IMG/VR virus record: IMGVR_UViG_3300036901_000034
Coordinates: 1-34,051 of that record
DNA: 34,051 nucleotides
Source: a virus
Direction: 5' to 3' (one strand)
Shown: in pieces, positions 6,244 through 12,233 of the stretch
Numbering within the stretch: position 1 is the first letter of the stretch
How the letters are laid out: the number at the start of each line of letters is the position of its first letter
Notes under the pieces: generated by a model
Told to the model about the DNA's origin: nothing
What the model saw: only the letters and a program-made list of their open reading frames with translations
The model's database searches: none
Position numbers and translations under genes: made by a program

Positions 6244-6679
6244 GTTTGGTATGCGTATCATTGCCAAAAATTCGTATTCTGATGAGTATGAATTTGGCAC
6301 TATAATTGACTTTGATAAAGTTAATAATGAAATTATTTTGATAATTTATTTTGAGGAATTTGGCCAAGTTTTAGAATGTACACCTGATGAGGTTATTGTT
6401 ATGAAGTGTGAGGAATGTTTCGAATATTCTAGGATGCTCTATAAACGTGGAGAAATAGGGATTATGGATGCTAAAACGGTTGCTATTAACAGGCATATTT
6501 TAAAAGGGTGTGACACTGTTTTGAATAGTCAAAAAGTGATTGTGGGTTTAGAAAAGCTTTACGAATTTCTTTATGGCGCTCATTTAGCAACGACAGAATC
6601 AGAATCGTCTGCTACTTTTCATATGGCTTGCCATAAGATTACTGAAATTATTCAGGAGATTAAATTAAATGGGAAATGA
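6230..6679 (+). CDS. Hypothetical early protein
   Basis: 149 residues. The N-terminal ~55 residues are beta-rich (EFGTIIDFDKVNNEIILIIY), with a CEEC motif at about 60-63; the rest is helical. AAAGGG precedes the start. Function unknown. Confidence 0.65.
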   Translation: MKGLKFGMRIIAKNSYSDEYEFGTIIDFDKVNNEIILIIYFEEFGQVLECTPDEVIVMKCEECFEYSRMLYKRGEIGIMDAKTVAINRHILKGCDTVLNSQKVIVGLEKLYEFLYGAHLATTESESSATFHMACHKITEIIQEIKLNGK

Positions 6680-6875
6680 CTTCACGCATGAAGAGCTACT
6701 ACTTATTCTTAGCGCAGTTAGAACGGTCTATCAAATGATGAACGACCCAGAGCCGTTTAAAGTAATTGATTCAAAATTAAAATCCATGATTGTTGACTAC
6801 TGCGAGCACGAGGGCGAAATCGGAAAAGATTATCCCGCAGAAAAATGTATGAAATGCCATAAGATGTGGGAATAG
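6669..6875 (+). CDS. Small zinc-ribbon-like protein (paralogue of 5167)
   Basis: 68 residues. KSMIVDYCEHE and the C-terminal CMKCHKMW give a likely zinc site. It is paralogous to the protein at 5167. Last gene of the rightward early train, converging on the replication gene. Confidence 0.7.
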   Translation: MGNDFTHEELLLILSAVRTVYQMMNDPEPFKVIDSKLKSMIVDYCEHEGEIGKDYPAEKCMKCHKMWE

Positions 6876-6927
6876 TTATTTTTAATTCTTGATCTTAGAA
6901 AAAATCAATACACAAACCCCCAAATTT

Positions 6928-6960
6928 GGCCATGGTTAAACGATCTCGTTTTTCCATGCC
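6928..6960. terminator. Possible bidirectional terminator hairpin
   Basis: An imperfect stem (GGC-C-ATGG-TT-AAACGA paired with TCGTTT-TT-CCATG-CC) lies exactly between the convergent genes ending at 6875 and 6960. The right arm contains TTTTT. Suggestive only. Confidence 0.4.
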
Positions 6961-7916
6961 TATGACCCCAGTCCACGCCTAAACGCCTGTGCGTCAATCG
7001 TCATGCCTTTCTTTATCCATTCCTCAAAAGTAGGCATTATGGTTGATGCTGGGATTTCATTAAATTGTTTCATTGCCTTTAATTCGTTAATAAATTGCGA
7101 GTACAAGATCTGATTTGAGGGTTTAGTAGTATTTTTTGTTGCAATCGATTCTTTTTTAACCGCATTTTGTGATTTTGTGATTTCATCATTCCAGCGCTCA
7201 CCATTTAGGTAACTGGTTGGATGAGGTGCAAACCCTCTTAACCAGTCATCATCGTGTTCAATCTGAATAACCAACCTTCTTAGGATGTCATCCGCTATTT
7301 TATCCAGGTTGAGGGCACGCCATATTTGCACAGCACGTTTTTTATTTTTCTTAATTGGGTACAGATCCCAGAAGGTTTCAAAAGGTGACTGCCCTTGCTC
7401 AGCTTGGCTTTTAGATTCCTGTGCAACCGTGTGCACTTCGCGCACTACCCTATGCACTTTATGCATCCCTTCTATATATGATCCATTAATATTATCATTA
7501 AGATCTTGTGCATCGTCTTTTTTGCACAGGCTTTCTTGTTCAATTTCAGGCGGTTTATCGGTTAATTTTTCTACAGGTTTAAAGTAATTCAAGTAATGCG
7601 CAACTTCATAAACATTCGTTTCGCCGTAGTTTCCATTTTCCCAGTTTGTGCGTTTTATTAAAAAGTGAATTGATTCAAGTTGATTTAAAACATAAAAAAC
7701 TTTACGGCGTTTAATTTTGGATTTGATGCATAATTCTTTAATTGTCATCTGTACGCCTGAACATGGTTTTGAAAAATCCGCATAAAATCGCAATGCTTCG
7801 TAAACGCTACGTTCATAGACATCTAATGCATCAAAAACATTTTCATATTGGATTATGTAACGAGGTTGAGCGGATTTTACACAGGTGATGTTGGTTTGTT
7901 TGTTTTTTTTTGACAT
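6960..7916 (-). CDS. Replication initiator (lambda O / replisome-organiser-like)
   Basis: 318 residues. The N-terminal ~110 residues look like a winged helix (ERSVYEALRFYADF, then MTIKELCIKSKIKRRKVFYV), as in phage initiators. A polar linker (about 115-178) includes GMHKVHRVVREVHTV. A C-terminal domain has FETFWDLYPIKKNKKRAVQI and FAPHPTSYLNGERWND, a pair of motifs typical of phage replication proteins. As in lambda O, the DNA encoding the linker carries tandem repeats next to an AT-rich stretch, which may be the origin. No helicase or DnaC-like loader is visible nearby, so host factors would be recruited. Confidence 0.75.
   Translation of the reverse strand: MSKKNKQTNITCVKSAQPRYIIQYENVFDALDVYERSVYEALRFYADFSKPCSGVQMTIKELCIKSKIKRRKVFYVLNQLESIHFLIKRTNWENGNYGETNVYEVAHYLNYFKPVEKLTDKPPEIEQESLCKKDDAQDLNDNINGSYIEGMHKVHRVVREVHTVAQESKSQAEQGQSPFETFWDLYPIKKNKKRAVQIWRALNLDKIADDILRRLVIQIEHDDDWLRGFAPHPTSYLNGERWNDEITKSQNAVKKESIATKNTTKPSNQILYSQFINELKAMKQFNEIPASTIMPTFEEWIKKGMTIDAQAFRRGLGS
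7421..7507. promoter_or_regulatory. Candidate iteron origin inside the initiator gene
   Basis: On the minus strand the linker region contains four 9-nt units of the form RTGCRY-NNN (ATGCATAAA, GTGCATAGG, then after GTA GTGCGCGAA, GTGCACACG), followed by GTTGCACAG. Immediately next to them, 7470-7507 is almost pure A/T with TATATATG and TTAATATTATCATTA. Iterons beside an AT-rich block within an O-like gene is the lambda origin architecture. Confidence 0.5.
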
Positions 7917-8000
7917 TTTTAACTTCCCGTTGTTGCGTTAACAAAGGGCATCCGTTATGATTCACATCTAGTGTTGTTGTCGTGTTCGGATACCGTCAGC

Positions 8001-8036
8001 TTGAACAGCCCTGTTACGTCAGGGCTATAAGTTCAA
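8001..8036. promoter_or_regulatory. 13-bp inverted repeat with 4-nt bulge
   Basis: TTGAACAGCCCTG (8001-8013) pairs with CAGGGCT (8020-8026) and, after an ATAA bulge, GTTCAA (8031-8036); loop TTACGT. It lies between the divergent genes starting at 7916 and 8164. No T-tract. It may be an operator or a leader hairpin of the initiator transcript. Confidence 0.5.
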
Positions 8037-8108
8037 CCCCGCCATCATATTTTATTATTAATCAATTATCTAGATAAAAAAATAAACCACCACACTGTTC
8101 TTTTTTGT

Positions 8109-8137
8109 TTGTTATGTCAATTCATGTTTGCTACGAT
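8109..8137 (+). promoter_or_regulatory. Rightward promoter for 8164-9632
   Basis: -35 TTGTTA (8109-8114), 17-nt spacer, -10 TACGAT (8132-8137) with an extended -10 TG at 8129-8130. It would serve the unit with the endolysin. Confidence 0.55.
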
Positions 8138-8163
8138 AAATAAAAAAACTCACAGGATCACTT

Positions 8164-8400
8164 ATGTCAAAGAATGAAACATTAAAAAATCAACCTGTAC
8201 CCGTTGTCACAGAACGTACCCGCAAACCCCGTGAAGGCTTTAAAAATCCCAATAAGGGCATCCATGTCGCTGAAGGTTTAAATATGCAAGATGTTCCCCG
8301 TGAGATGATTATGCGACACCTCAAAGAGAATGAGCAGCTTGCAAAAGCGCGTTTCCAGCAAAAGTATGGTCATCAATTTGGCGGTCAACAATCGTTTTAG
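8164..8400 (+). CDS. Hypothetical small basic protein
   Basis: 78 residues, basic and Gln-rich (TERTRKPREGFKNPNKG at about 16-32), no family recognised. AGGATC lies upstream of the ATG. First gene of the rightward unit containing the endolysin. Confidence 0.65.
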   Translation: MSKNETLKNQPVPVVTERTRKPREGFKNPNKGIHVAEGLNMQDVPREMIMRHLKENEQLAKARFQQKYGHQFGGQQSF

Positions 8401-8409
8401 GGGCAATGC

Positions 8410-8961
8410 ATGGCGCAGTTTGAATCATGTGTGCAATATGTTTTACGCCATGAGGGGGGGTTATCCCAAGACAAAGCGGATCCGGGTGGAATAACAAATT
8501 TTGGTATTTCATTGCGATTTTTGCGGGAAGTAGATGCTGATACTTTAAAACGCATAGGATTTTTTGGGGAAGTAACCGAGCAAACGATCAGGGAATTAAC
8601 TCAAGACCAAGCGGAAAAACTTTATTATTCTGAATTTTGGATTAAAGCGCCTTTTGATAAAATTCAAAATGGGATCACAGGAAAATATATTTTTGATATG
8701 AGCGTCAATCACGGACTGGCTGAAGCTACCAGGTTAACCCAGCGGGCATGCTGTGCAGCGCAAAAACTTAAAGATTATGTCAAGGACGATGCCCTATTTG
8801 GTGCAAAAACACTTTCAGCTTTAAATCAAGGCTCCTTTATGGTTATTCCCGCCATGATTGCTACGCGGGCGGGATATATGCGACAATTGGTTGCAGTCAA
8901 TCCAAAACTTGATGTATTCTTAGACGGCTGGCTAACACGATGTTTTGATGTGAGCTTTTAA
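8410..8961 (+). CDS. Endolysin, glycoside hydrolase family 108
   Basis: 183 residues. The GH108 signature is clear: RHEGGLSQDKADPGG at residues 13-27 with the catalytic Glu at E15 (EGG motif), then ITNFGIS (28-34), FWIKAPFDKI and DMSVNHG (96-102). The C-terminal half matches the peptidoglycan-binding part usual in this family. It is a muramidase that cleaves the cell-wall glycan for lysis. There is no signal peptide or membrane anchor, so it would need a holin; none is next to it. AGGGG is 6 nt from the ATG. Placement early, not in a late lysis cassette, is notable. Confidence 0.9.
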   Translation: MAQFESCVQYVLRHEGGLSQDKADPGGITNFGISLRFLREVDADTLKRIGFFGEVTEQTIRELTQDQAEKLYYSEFWIKAPFDKIQNGITGKYIFDMSVNHGLAEATRLTQRACCAAQKLKDYVKDDALFGAKTLSALNQGSFMVIPAMIATRAGYMRQLVAVNPKLDVFLDGWLTRCFDVSF

Positions 8962-8980
8962 TAATTGATTGGAGGCAATC

Positions 8981-9193
8981 ATGTATTATGGAACAGATTT
9001 AAAACTACGTGAAAATAACATCAATGGGTCTTATCCAAAAGGCAAGGACAAGCCGCGGCCTGGTGCTGCAAAAGGTCAAGGCTTGGGCATGGGTGGTTAT
9101 GATGCCAGCGCAGTTAATAAAGCCATGGATAGCGTCAAAGGTGGTGGCGGCAAGCCTATGTATTATTGTGGTGGTTCTAAGATGGGAAGGTAA
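8981..9193 (+). CDS. Small Gly-rich hypothetical protein
   Basis: 70 residues from MYYGTDLKLRENN, with a glycine-rich C-terminus (VKGGGGKPMYYCGGSKMGR). GGAGG (8971-8975) precedes this ATG, so it is preferred over the in-frame start at 8969. Small Gly-rich proteins like this are frequent in podoviruses; function unknown. Confidence 0.65.
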   Translation: MYYGTDLKLRENNINGSYPKGKDKPRPGAAKGQGLGMGGYDASAVNKAMDSVKGGGGKPMYYCGGSKMGR

Positions 9194-9195
9194 TC

Positions 9196-9396
9196 ATGGC
9201 TATTGATCACGAAGCGCACAAAATCAGAATTAAAGCGGTTTCTGATCGCATGAATCATCCGATAGAATACAATGATGCTGGTGCTCCTTCTCGAATGGAT
9301 TACACGGAACATCAGATGCAAAAAGAAGGTAAAGAAGAATATCGCAAAATGCGTCGTGATGTTCGTATGCGCAACATGATTACAGGTGGACGGTGA
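9196..9396 (+). CDS. Hypothetical small basic protein
   Basis: 66 residues, rich in Arg, His and Met (RRDVRMRNMITGGR at the end). No family recognised. It starts 2 nt after the previous stop; its TGA overlaps the GTG of the next gene. Confidence 0.6.
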   Translation: MAIDHEAHKIRIKAVSDRMNHPIEYNDAGAPSRMDYTEHQMQKEGKEEYRKMRRDVRMRNMITGGR

Positions 9397-9632
9397 ATCA
9401 TAAGCAGTATATGGAAACGGTCAAGGAGTACAGCCAACGATCTGGCCATTCCATAAATTACTATGATGGAGGTTACTCCGCTACAGATACAGGAAGCACG
9501 CTTAAAAGACCTGTACAGAAAGGATCGCTTGCAAAAGATAAAATGCTTGATTTGCATGGACGTGCTGACGGTAGTGTGAATCGATCAGCACGTAGAAAGA
9601 ATGATAATGCACTTATTAATGATCCACAGTAA
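9393..9632 (+). CDS. Hypothetical small protein (GTG start)
   Basis: 79 residues starting at GTG in a GTGA overlap with the upstream stop, with AGGTGG just upstream; an internal ATG at 9411 is the alternative. Polar, with SGHSINYYDGGYSATDTGST. Its last 17 bases overlap the convergent small gene at 9616-9744. Function unknown. Confidence 0.6.
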   Translation: MNHKQYMETVKEYSQRSGHSINYYDGGYSATDTGSTLKRPVQKGSLAKDKMLDLHGRADGSVNRSARRKNDNALINDPQ

Positions 9633-9744
9633 CCATTGCGAGCTGTAACTCACAATGGTCAACTTGCTCTTTTAACTCTTGATCCCTTTCGTACTCAAAT
9701 TCCAGTTCGTCTTCATCCCCGTGTAAATTGTCAAATCGTCCCAT
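9616..9744 (-). CDS. Small acidic protein at the end of the second leftward operon
   Basis: 42 residues (MGRFDNLHGDEDELEFEYER at the start, MVTVDH at the end), highly acidic. A strong AAGGAG ribosome site 8 nt before the ATG follows directly on the stop of the gene at 9760. The 3' end overlaps the rightward gene ending at 9632. Function unknown; a DNA-mimic role would be speculation. Confidence 0.6.
   Translation of the reverse strand: MGRFDNLHGDEDELEFEYERDQELKEQVDHCELQLAMVTVDH
9633..9658. terminator. Hairpin after the 9393-9632 gene
   Basis: CCATTGCGAG pairs with CTCACAATGG (one mismatch, 6-nt loop) directly after the TAA at 9630-9632. No T-run follows. It lies inside the convergent 9616-9744 gene. 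Confidence 0.4.
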
Positions 9745-9759
9745 TTTTTAAACTCCTTC

Positions 9760-9981
9760 CTAATCGTTATCAGGAAAATCACGCCCTAATTTTCTAAGGC
9801 GATCATATTCTCTTAAATGTGAGGTATATAAATCTGCAATATAATCTTGGGCATTTTCAATTTTACTGTGCCCGCGGCCAACTATTTTTAAGGCTGGCAT
9901 TGCATGTAAATCGTAAGGATCCAAAACAAAGTAAGTAAGATGTAAGTTTAGTATTTTGTAGTCTTTGATATCTGGTTGCAT
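9760..9981 (-). CDS. Hypothetical early protein
   Basis: 73 residues with mixed alpha/beta content (ILNLHLTYFVLDPYDLHAMP), then a charged helical end. No family recognised. Two 16-bp palindromes end 17 bp upstream of its start, so its expression may be separately controlled. Confidence 0.65.
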   Translation of the reverse strand: MQPDIKDYKILNLHLTYFVLDPYDLHAMPALKIVGRGHSKIENAQDYIADLYTSHLREYDRLRKLGRDFPDND

Positions 9982-9997
9982 ATTATTCTCACTTTTT

Positions 9998-10034
9998 CAC
10001 CCTAATTAGGGTGCGTTTCACCCTAGCTAGGGTG
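9998..10034. promoter_or_regulatory. Two perfect 16-bp palindromes, 21 bp apart (paired operators)
   Basis: CACCCTAATTAGGGTG (9998-10013) and CACCCTAGCTAGGGTG (10019-10034) are both perfect dyads, differing only in a symmetric centre (AATT/AGCT). Start-to-start distance is 21 bp, two helical turns, which is typical of cooperatively bound dimer sites. They lie just upstream of the gene starting at 9981. Confidence 0.75.
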
Positions 10035-10040
10035 GTTTAA

Positions 10041-10083
10041 GCCCTGTTAGTGACGATTTAAACCGTTTAGCCACTAACAGGGC
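10041..10083. terminator. 12-bp perfect inverted repeat behind the J-domain gene
   Basis: GCCCTGTTAGTG (10041-10052) and CACTAACAGGGC (10072-10083) with a 19-nt centre that contains a smaller dyad (TTTAAACC/GTTTAG region). On the minus strand it sits 16 bp after the stop of the gene ending at 10100 and is followed by TTAAACC, so it may be a weak terminator or processing site. Confidence 0.55.
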
Positions 10084-10099
10084 GGTTGAATTATTAAAA

Positions 10100-10594
10100 T
10101 TATGCTGCTTCTATTTTATTGCGTTCTTTTAATGTGACTTTTTCACTTCCATGCGTAGCACGTATTTCGTCCATCGTTAGCTTACCACGCCCGCGGCTTT
10201 TGTAGTCGGCGGGTCGAAAGTACCACAACATTTTTTTAGGTCCCCATTTGAAACCATGCGTTTTTAATAACTCTTTGTGAGGTTTAGTATCACCATGCAA
10301 CCACACCCAGGCACCACAAATTTCAATGTCAAAGCCTAGATGAATTATCGCGCTCAAAGCTTTAAAAATGTCATTCCCATAGCTAGATATGTCGCCAGCT
10401 TCGGAAACAACTGCTTTCCCCGACTGTTCTTTTAGTGCAGTGTAGGCTTGGTTAACCAATTTCATCATTTCTAACCCGGCTGGGTTTCGGTCGGGATGAT
10501 ATAACGCGCATGCTTTACGGTATGCCTGTTTGATTGTTTCCGGGGTATAAACCCCGGTTATGCTTAGAATGCTAAGAGCGTCTTTTGTTATCAT
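10100..10594 (-). CDS. J-domain (DnaJ-like) protein
   Basis: 164 residues. A J domain covers about residues 5-55: TIKQAYRKACALYHPDRNPA with the invariant HPD at 33-35, then EMMKLVNQAYTALKEQ. The HPD loop is what stimulates the ATPase of DnaK-type Hsp70. The C-terminal ~80 residues (CGAWVWLHGDTKPHKELLKT, then HGFKWGPKKMLWYFRPADYK) form a second small domain seen in other phage and plasmid J proteins, of unknown role. There is no G/F region or zinc domain. Lambda replication needs host DnaJ/DnaK to remodel the O-P-helicase complex; a phage-borne J protein could play that role here, which is inference. Confidence 0.8.
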   Translation of the reverse strand: MITKDALSILSITGVYTPETIKQAYRKACALYHPDRNPAGLEMMKLVNQAYTALKEQSGKAVVSEAGDISSYGNDIFKALSAIIHLGFDIEICGAWVWLHGDTKPHKELLKTHGFKWGPKKMLWYFRPADYKSRGRGKLTMDEIRATHGSEKVTLKERNKIEAA

Positions 10595-10788
10595 GCTGCA
10601 CCCCCTAATCTTGAAGATTGAAACTGTTGATAGTGGAATGCTTCCAGGCTTTCTATTTTCGCGAGTTCTTTAAGCCAGTATTCGCCCAGGAACTCATCAT
10701 GATTAGATCTATGCCTGGCTATCTCATTGTTTATGAATCCTTGCAAGCTTATAAGAGCGCAGATGGTTTGGTGATGTATTGTGTGCAT
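10591..10788 (-). CDS. Hypothetical early protein
   Basis: 65 residues, helical, His/Gln-rich (NNEIARHRSNHDEFLGEYWL). Its TGA overlaps the ATG of the J-domain gene (ATGA), so the two are translationally coupled. The leader carries GGAG and TAAC-type pentamer repeats. Function unknown. Confidence 0.65.
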   Translation of the reverse strand: MHTIHHQTICALISLQGFINNEIARHRSNHDEFLGEYWLKELAKIESLEAFHYQQFQSSRLGGAA

Positions 10789-10800
10789 TTTTGTTACTCC

Positions 10801-10826
10801 GTTATGTTAAGTTAAGTTTAGTTTAG
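10801..10826 (-). repeat. Pentamer repeats in an early-gene leader
   Basis: On the minus strand this reads TAAAC, TAAAC, TTAAC, TTAAC, ATAAC in direct succession, ending just before the GGAG of the gene starting at 10788. Similar TAAC-rich leaders precede the genes at 3556 and 11055. Confidence 0.7.
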
Positions 10827-10863
10827 TTTTATTAATTGTGTTTTAAATCATGCCCGTAAGGGT

Positions 10864-11055
10864 TTAATCACAAAATACATGATCTTTTAACCATTTAAGA
10901 TCGATTTGTTTTAATCTTATGTATTGGTCTAGCTCCACCAGTACATTTAACGCGTGATCGATTGGCATGCTATTAAATTGTTTCATGTGATGGCGGATAT
11001 CAAAATCAATTGATAAGTCATTTATGGTATTTTCGTACAATTCTATGTGATTCAT
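10864..11055 (-). CDS. Hypothetical early protein, first gene of second leftward operon
   Basis: 63 residues, helical (LSIDFDIRHHMKQFNSMPID). AAAGGA precedes the ATG. The promoter is at 11088-11116. Function unknown. Confidence 0.65.
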   Translation of the reverse strand: MNHIELYENTINDLSIDFDIRHHMKQFNSMPIDHALNVLVELDQYIRLKQIDLKWLKDHVFCD

Positions 11056-11087
11056 TTTTTTTCCTTTGTTAGTTAAGTTACAAGGCT

Positions 11088-11116
11088 ATGATAAACCATA
11101 GTTGGCACTATGTCAA
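11088..11116 (-). promoter_or_regulatory. Leftward sigma-70 promoter, near-copy of the 3605 promoter
   Basis: On the minus strand: TTGACA (11116-11111), 17-nt spacer, TATCAT (11093-11088). Bases 11105-11128 match 3622-3645 at 20 of 24 positions, including the AACTTTTA just upstream of the -35 box, which suggests a shared operator or co-regulation. Confidence 0.85.
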
Positions 11117-11177
11117 TTAAAAGTTATCATTTAATTAAAATTTATTAAGTATCATGCAAGTAATAAATAGCCGGCGG

Positions 11178-11206
11178 TTGCACTTATTGCAGATTAACGT
11201 TATAAA
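11178..11206 (+). promoter_or_regulatory. Rightward promoter of the structural region
   Basis: TTGCAC (11178-11183), 17-nt spacer, TATAAA (11201-11206). It is divergent from 11088-11116 and starts the long rightward late region about 25 nt before the first ATG at 11238. Confidence 0.7.
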
Positions 11207-11237
11207 ATAGGTTTTTAATATCCTGCTATATTTAGCC

Positions 11238-11681
11238 ATGAATAAAAAAGAAGAAAGACCTAATCCCGGCGGCCGGCCCACAAAGCTTAATGAGGAAATA
11301 GCAAAACTCATTATTGATGACGTGCGCGAGTATTTATCAATAAATTTTGCAGCAGAGGCGCACAAAACGCCACGGTCAACCGTACAGAGCTGGATAGTGA
11401 AAGGCCGTGATGATCTCGCTCTAGGAAAAACCAATATATTCACGTGCTTCTCGCAAGATATAAAAAGAGCTAGGGCAGATTATATACAAAAAGCTGTAAA
11501 AGATATCAGAAACGGCGTAACTCAATGGCAAGGAACAGCGTGGTTACTCGAAAGGTGTTGCGCTGAAGATTTTGGGAAGGATTCAGAACTTTACAAGCAA
11601 TTGCTTGCTGATTATAAAATGTTAATGCAATCTTTACTTGATCAAAACATTGGGGCAAGTCATGGCAGAAAAAAAACCTAA
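11238..11681 (+). CDS. Putative terminase small subunit
   Basis: 147 residues. GGRPTKLNEEIAKLI at the N-terminus, an HTH-like stretch (AAEAHKTPRSTVQSWIVKGR), then RARADYIQKAVKDI and WQGTAWLLERCCAEDFGKDS. The order GRPTK - HTH - W-x-x-x-AWLLER is typical of small terminase subunits that recognise phage DNA. It is 20 kb from the large subunit on the linear map, although on the circle both are in the same rightward late region. Alternative: another HTH DNA-binding protein. No good ribosome site is visible. Confidence 0.6.
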   Translation: MNKKEERPNPGGRPTKLNEEIAKLIIDDVREYLSINFAAEAHKTPRSTVQSWIVKGRDDLALGKTNIFTCFSQDIKRARADYIQKAVKDIRNGVTQWQGTAWLLERCCAEDFGKDSELYKQLLADYKMLMQSLLDQNIGASHGRKKT

Positions 11682-11850
11682 AAACTGGATAAAGGATGCA
11701 ATCAAAAAGCCGGGGGCATTACGAAAAGAATTAAAAGCAAAGCCTGGTGAGCTAATACCCGCAAAAAAACTGAAAGCAGCAGCAAAAAAAGGTGGAAAAG
11801 AAGGTCAACGCGCAAGACTGGCCGAGACTTTAAAAAAATTACATAAATAA
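11662..11850 (+). CDS. Small Lys-rich conserved phage protein
   Basis: 62 residues from MAEKKPKNWIKDAIKKPGAL; the WIKDAIKKPGALRKEL, then KKGGKEGQRARLAETLKKLH, pattern recurs in small basic proteins of many tailed phages. Function unknown. It overlaps the end of the small-terminase gene by 20 nt; GGGGC precedes this ATG, so it is preferred over the start at 11638. Confidence 0.7.
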   Translation: MAEKKPKNWIKDAIKKPGALRKELKAKPGELIPAKKLKAAAKKGGKEGQRARLAETLKKLHK

Positions 11851-11862
11851 GGAAATTAAACC

Positions 11863-12048
11863 ATGAGTCTCATAAGTACTTTTATCTCTAATAATATTTT
11901 AAATATCTTAGAAAACGCATTTATAGCTCATGAGCCTGAGATGCAATCAGCTTTATTAAGCGAAGTGCAAACATTTAGCAGCCAACTAGTAACATGGATT
12001 GAAAGCAAGATATCGGTTGCTCAGCCAGTTCAAGCCACAAAGTCATAA
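11863..12048 (+). CDS. Hypothetical small protein
   Basis: 61 residues, mainly amphipathic helix (STFISNNILNILENAFIAHE). AAGGAA precedes the ATG. The TAA shares a base with the next ATG (TAATG). Function unknown. Confidence 0.6.
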   Translation: MSLISTFISNNILNILENAFIAHEPEMQSALLSEVQTFSSQLVTWIESKISVAQPVQATKS

Positions 12049-12233
12049 TGTATATTAAGGTTTTTGAAAGTAGAAAAAGCGCAAGATGCTACATGCTTCA
12101 GCATGACGTTAGCATAAAAGGTTTGGAGCATGGAGTTTTGTATATTCACAATCAGGATAAGCAAAGCATTCGTATTGGTGAAAACGAACTGTTTGCTATT
12201 ATTGATAACTACTGGAAGGATAAATTAAAATGA
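12048..12233 (+). CDS. Hypothetical small protein
   Basis: 61 residues, alpha/beta (ARCYMLQHDVSIKGLEHGVL). Start overlaps the previous stop; its TGA overlaps the next ATG. Function unknown. Confidence 0.6.
   Translation: MYIKVFESRKSARCYMLQHDVSIKGLEHGVLYIHNQDKQSIRIGENELFAIIDNYWKDKLK

Noticed and set aside
7421-7470. CRISPR-like repeat array
   Set aside because: The units are 9-mers without spacers and lie within coding sequence; no CRISPR array was seen anywhere in the window.
8001-8045. tRNA gene fragment (GTTCAA before CCCC)
   Set aside because: The T-loop-like GTTCAA is not flanked by a pairing T-stem, and no acceptor, D or anticodon arm fits.
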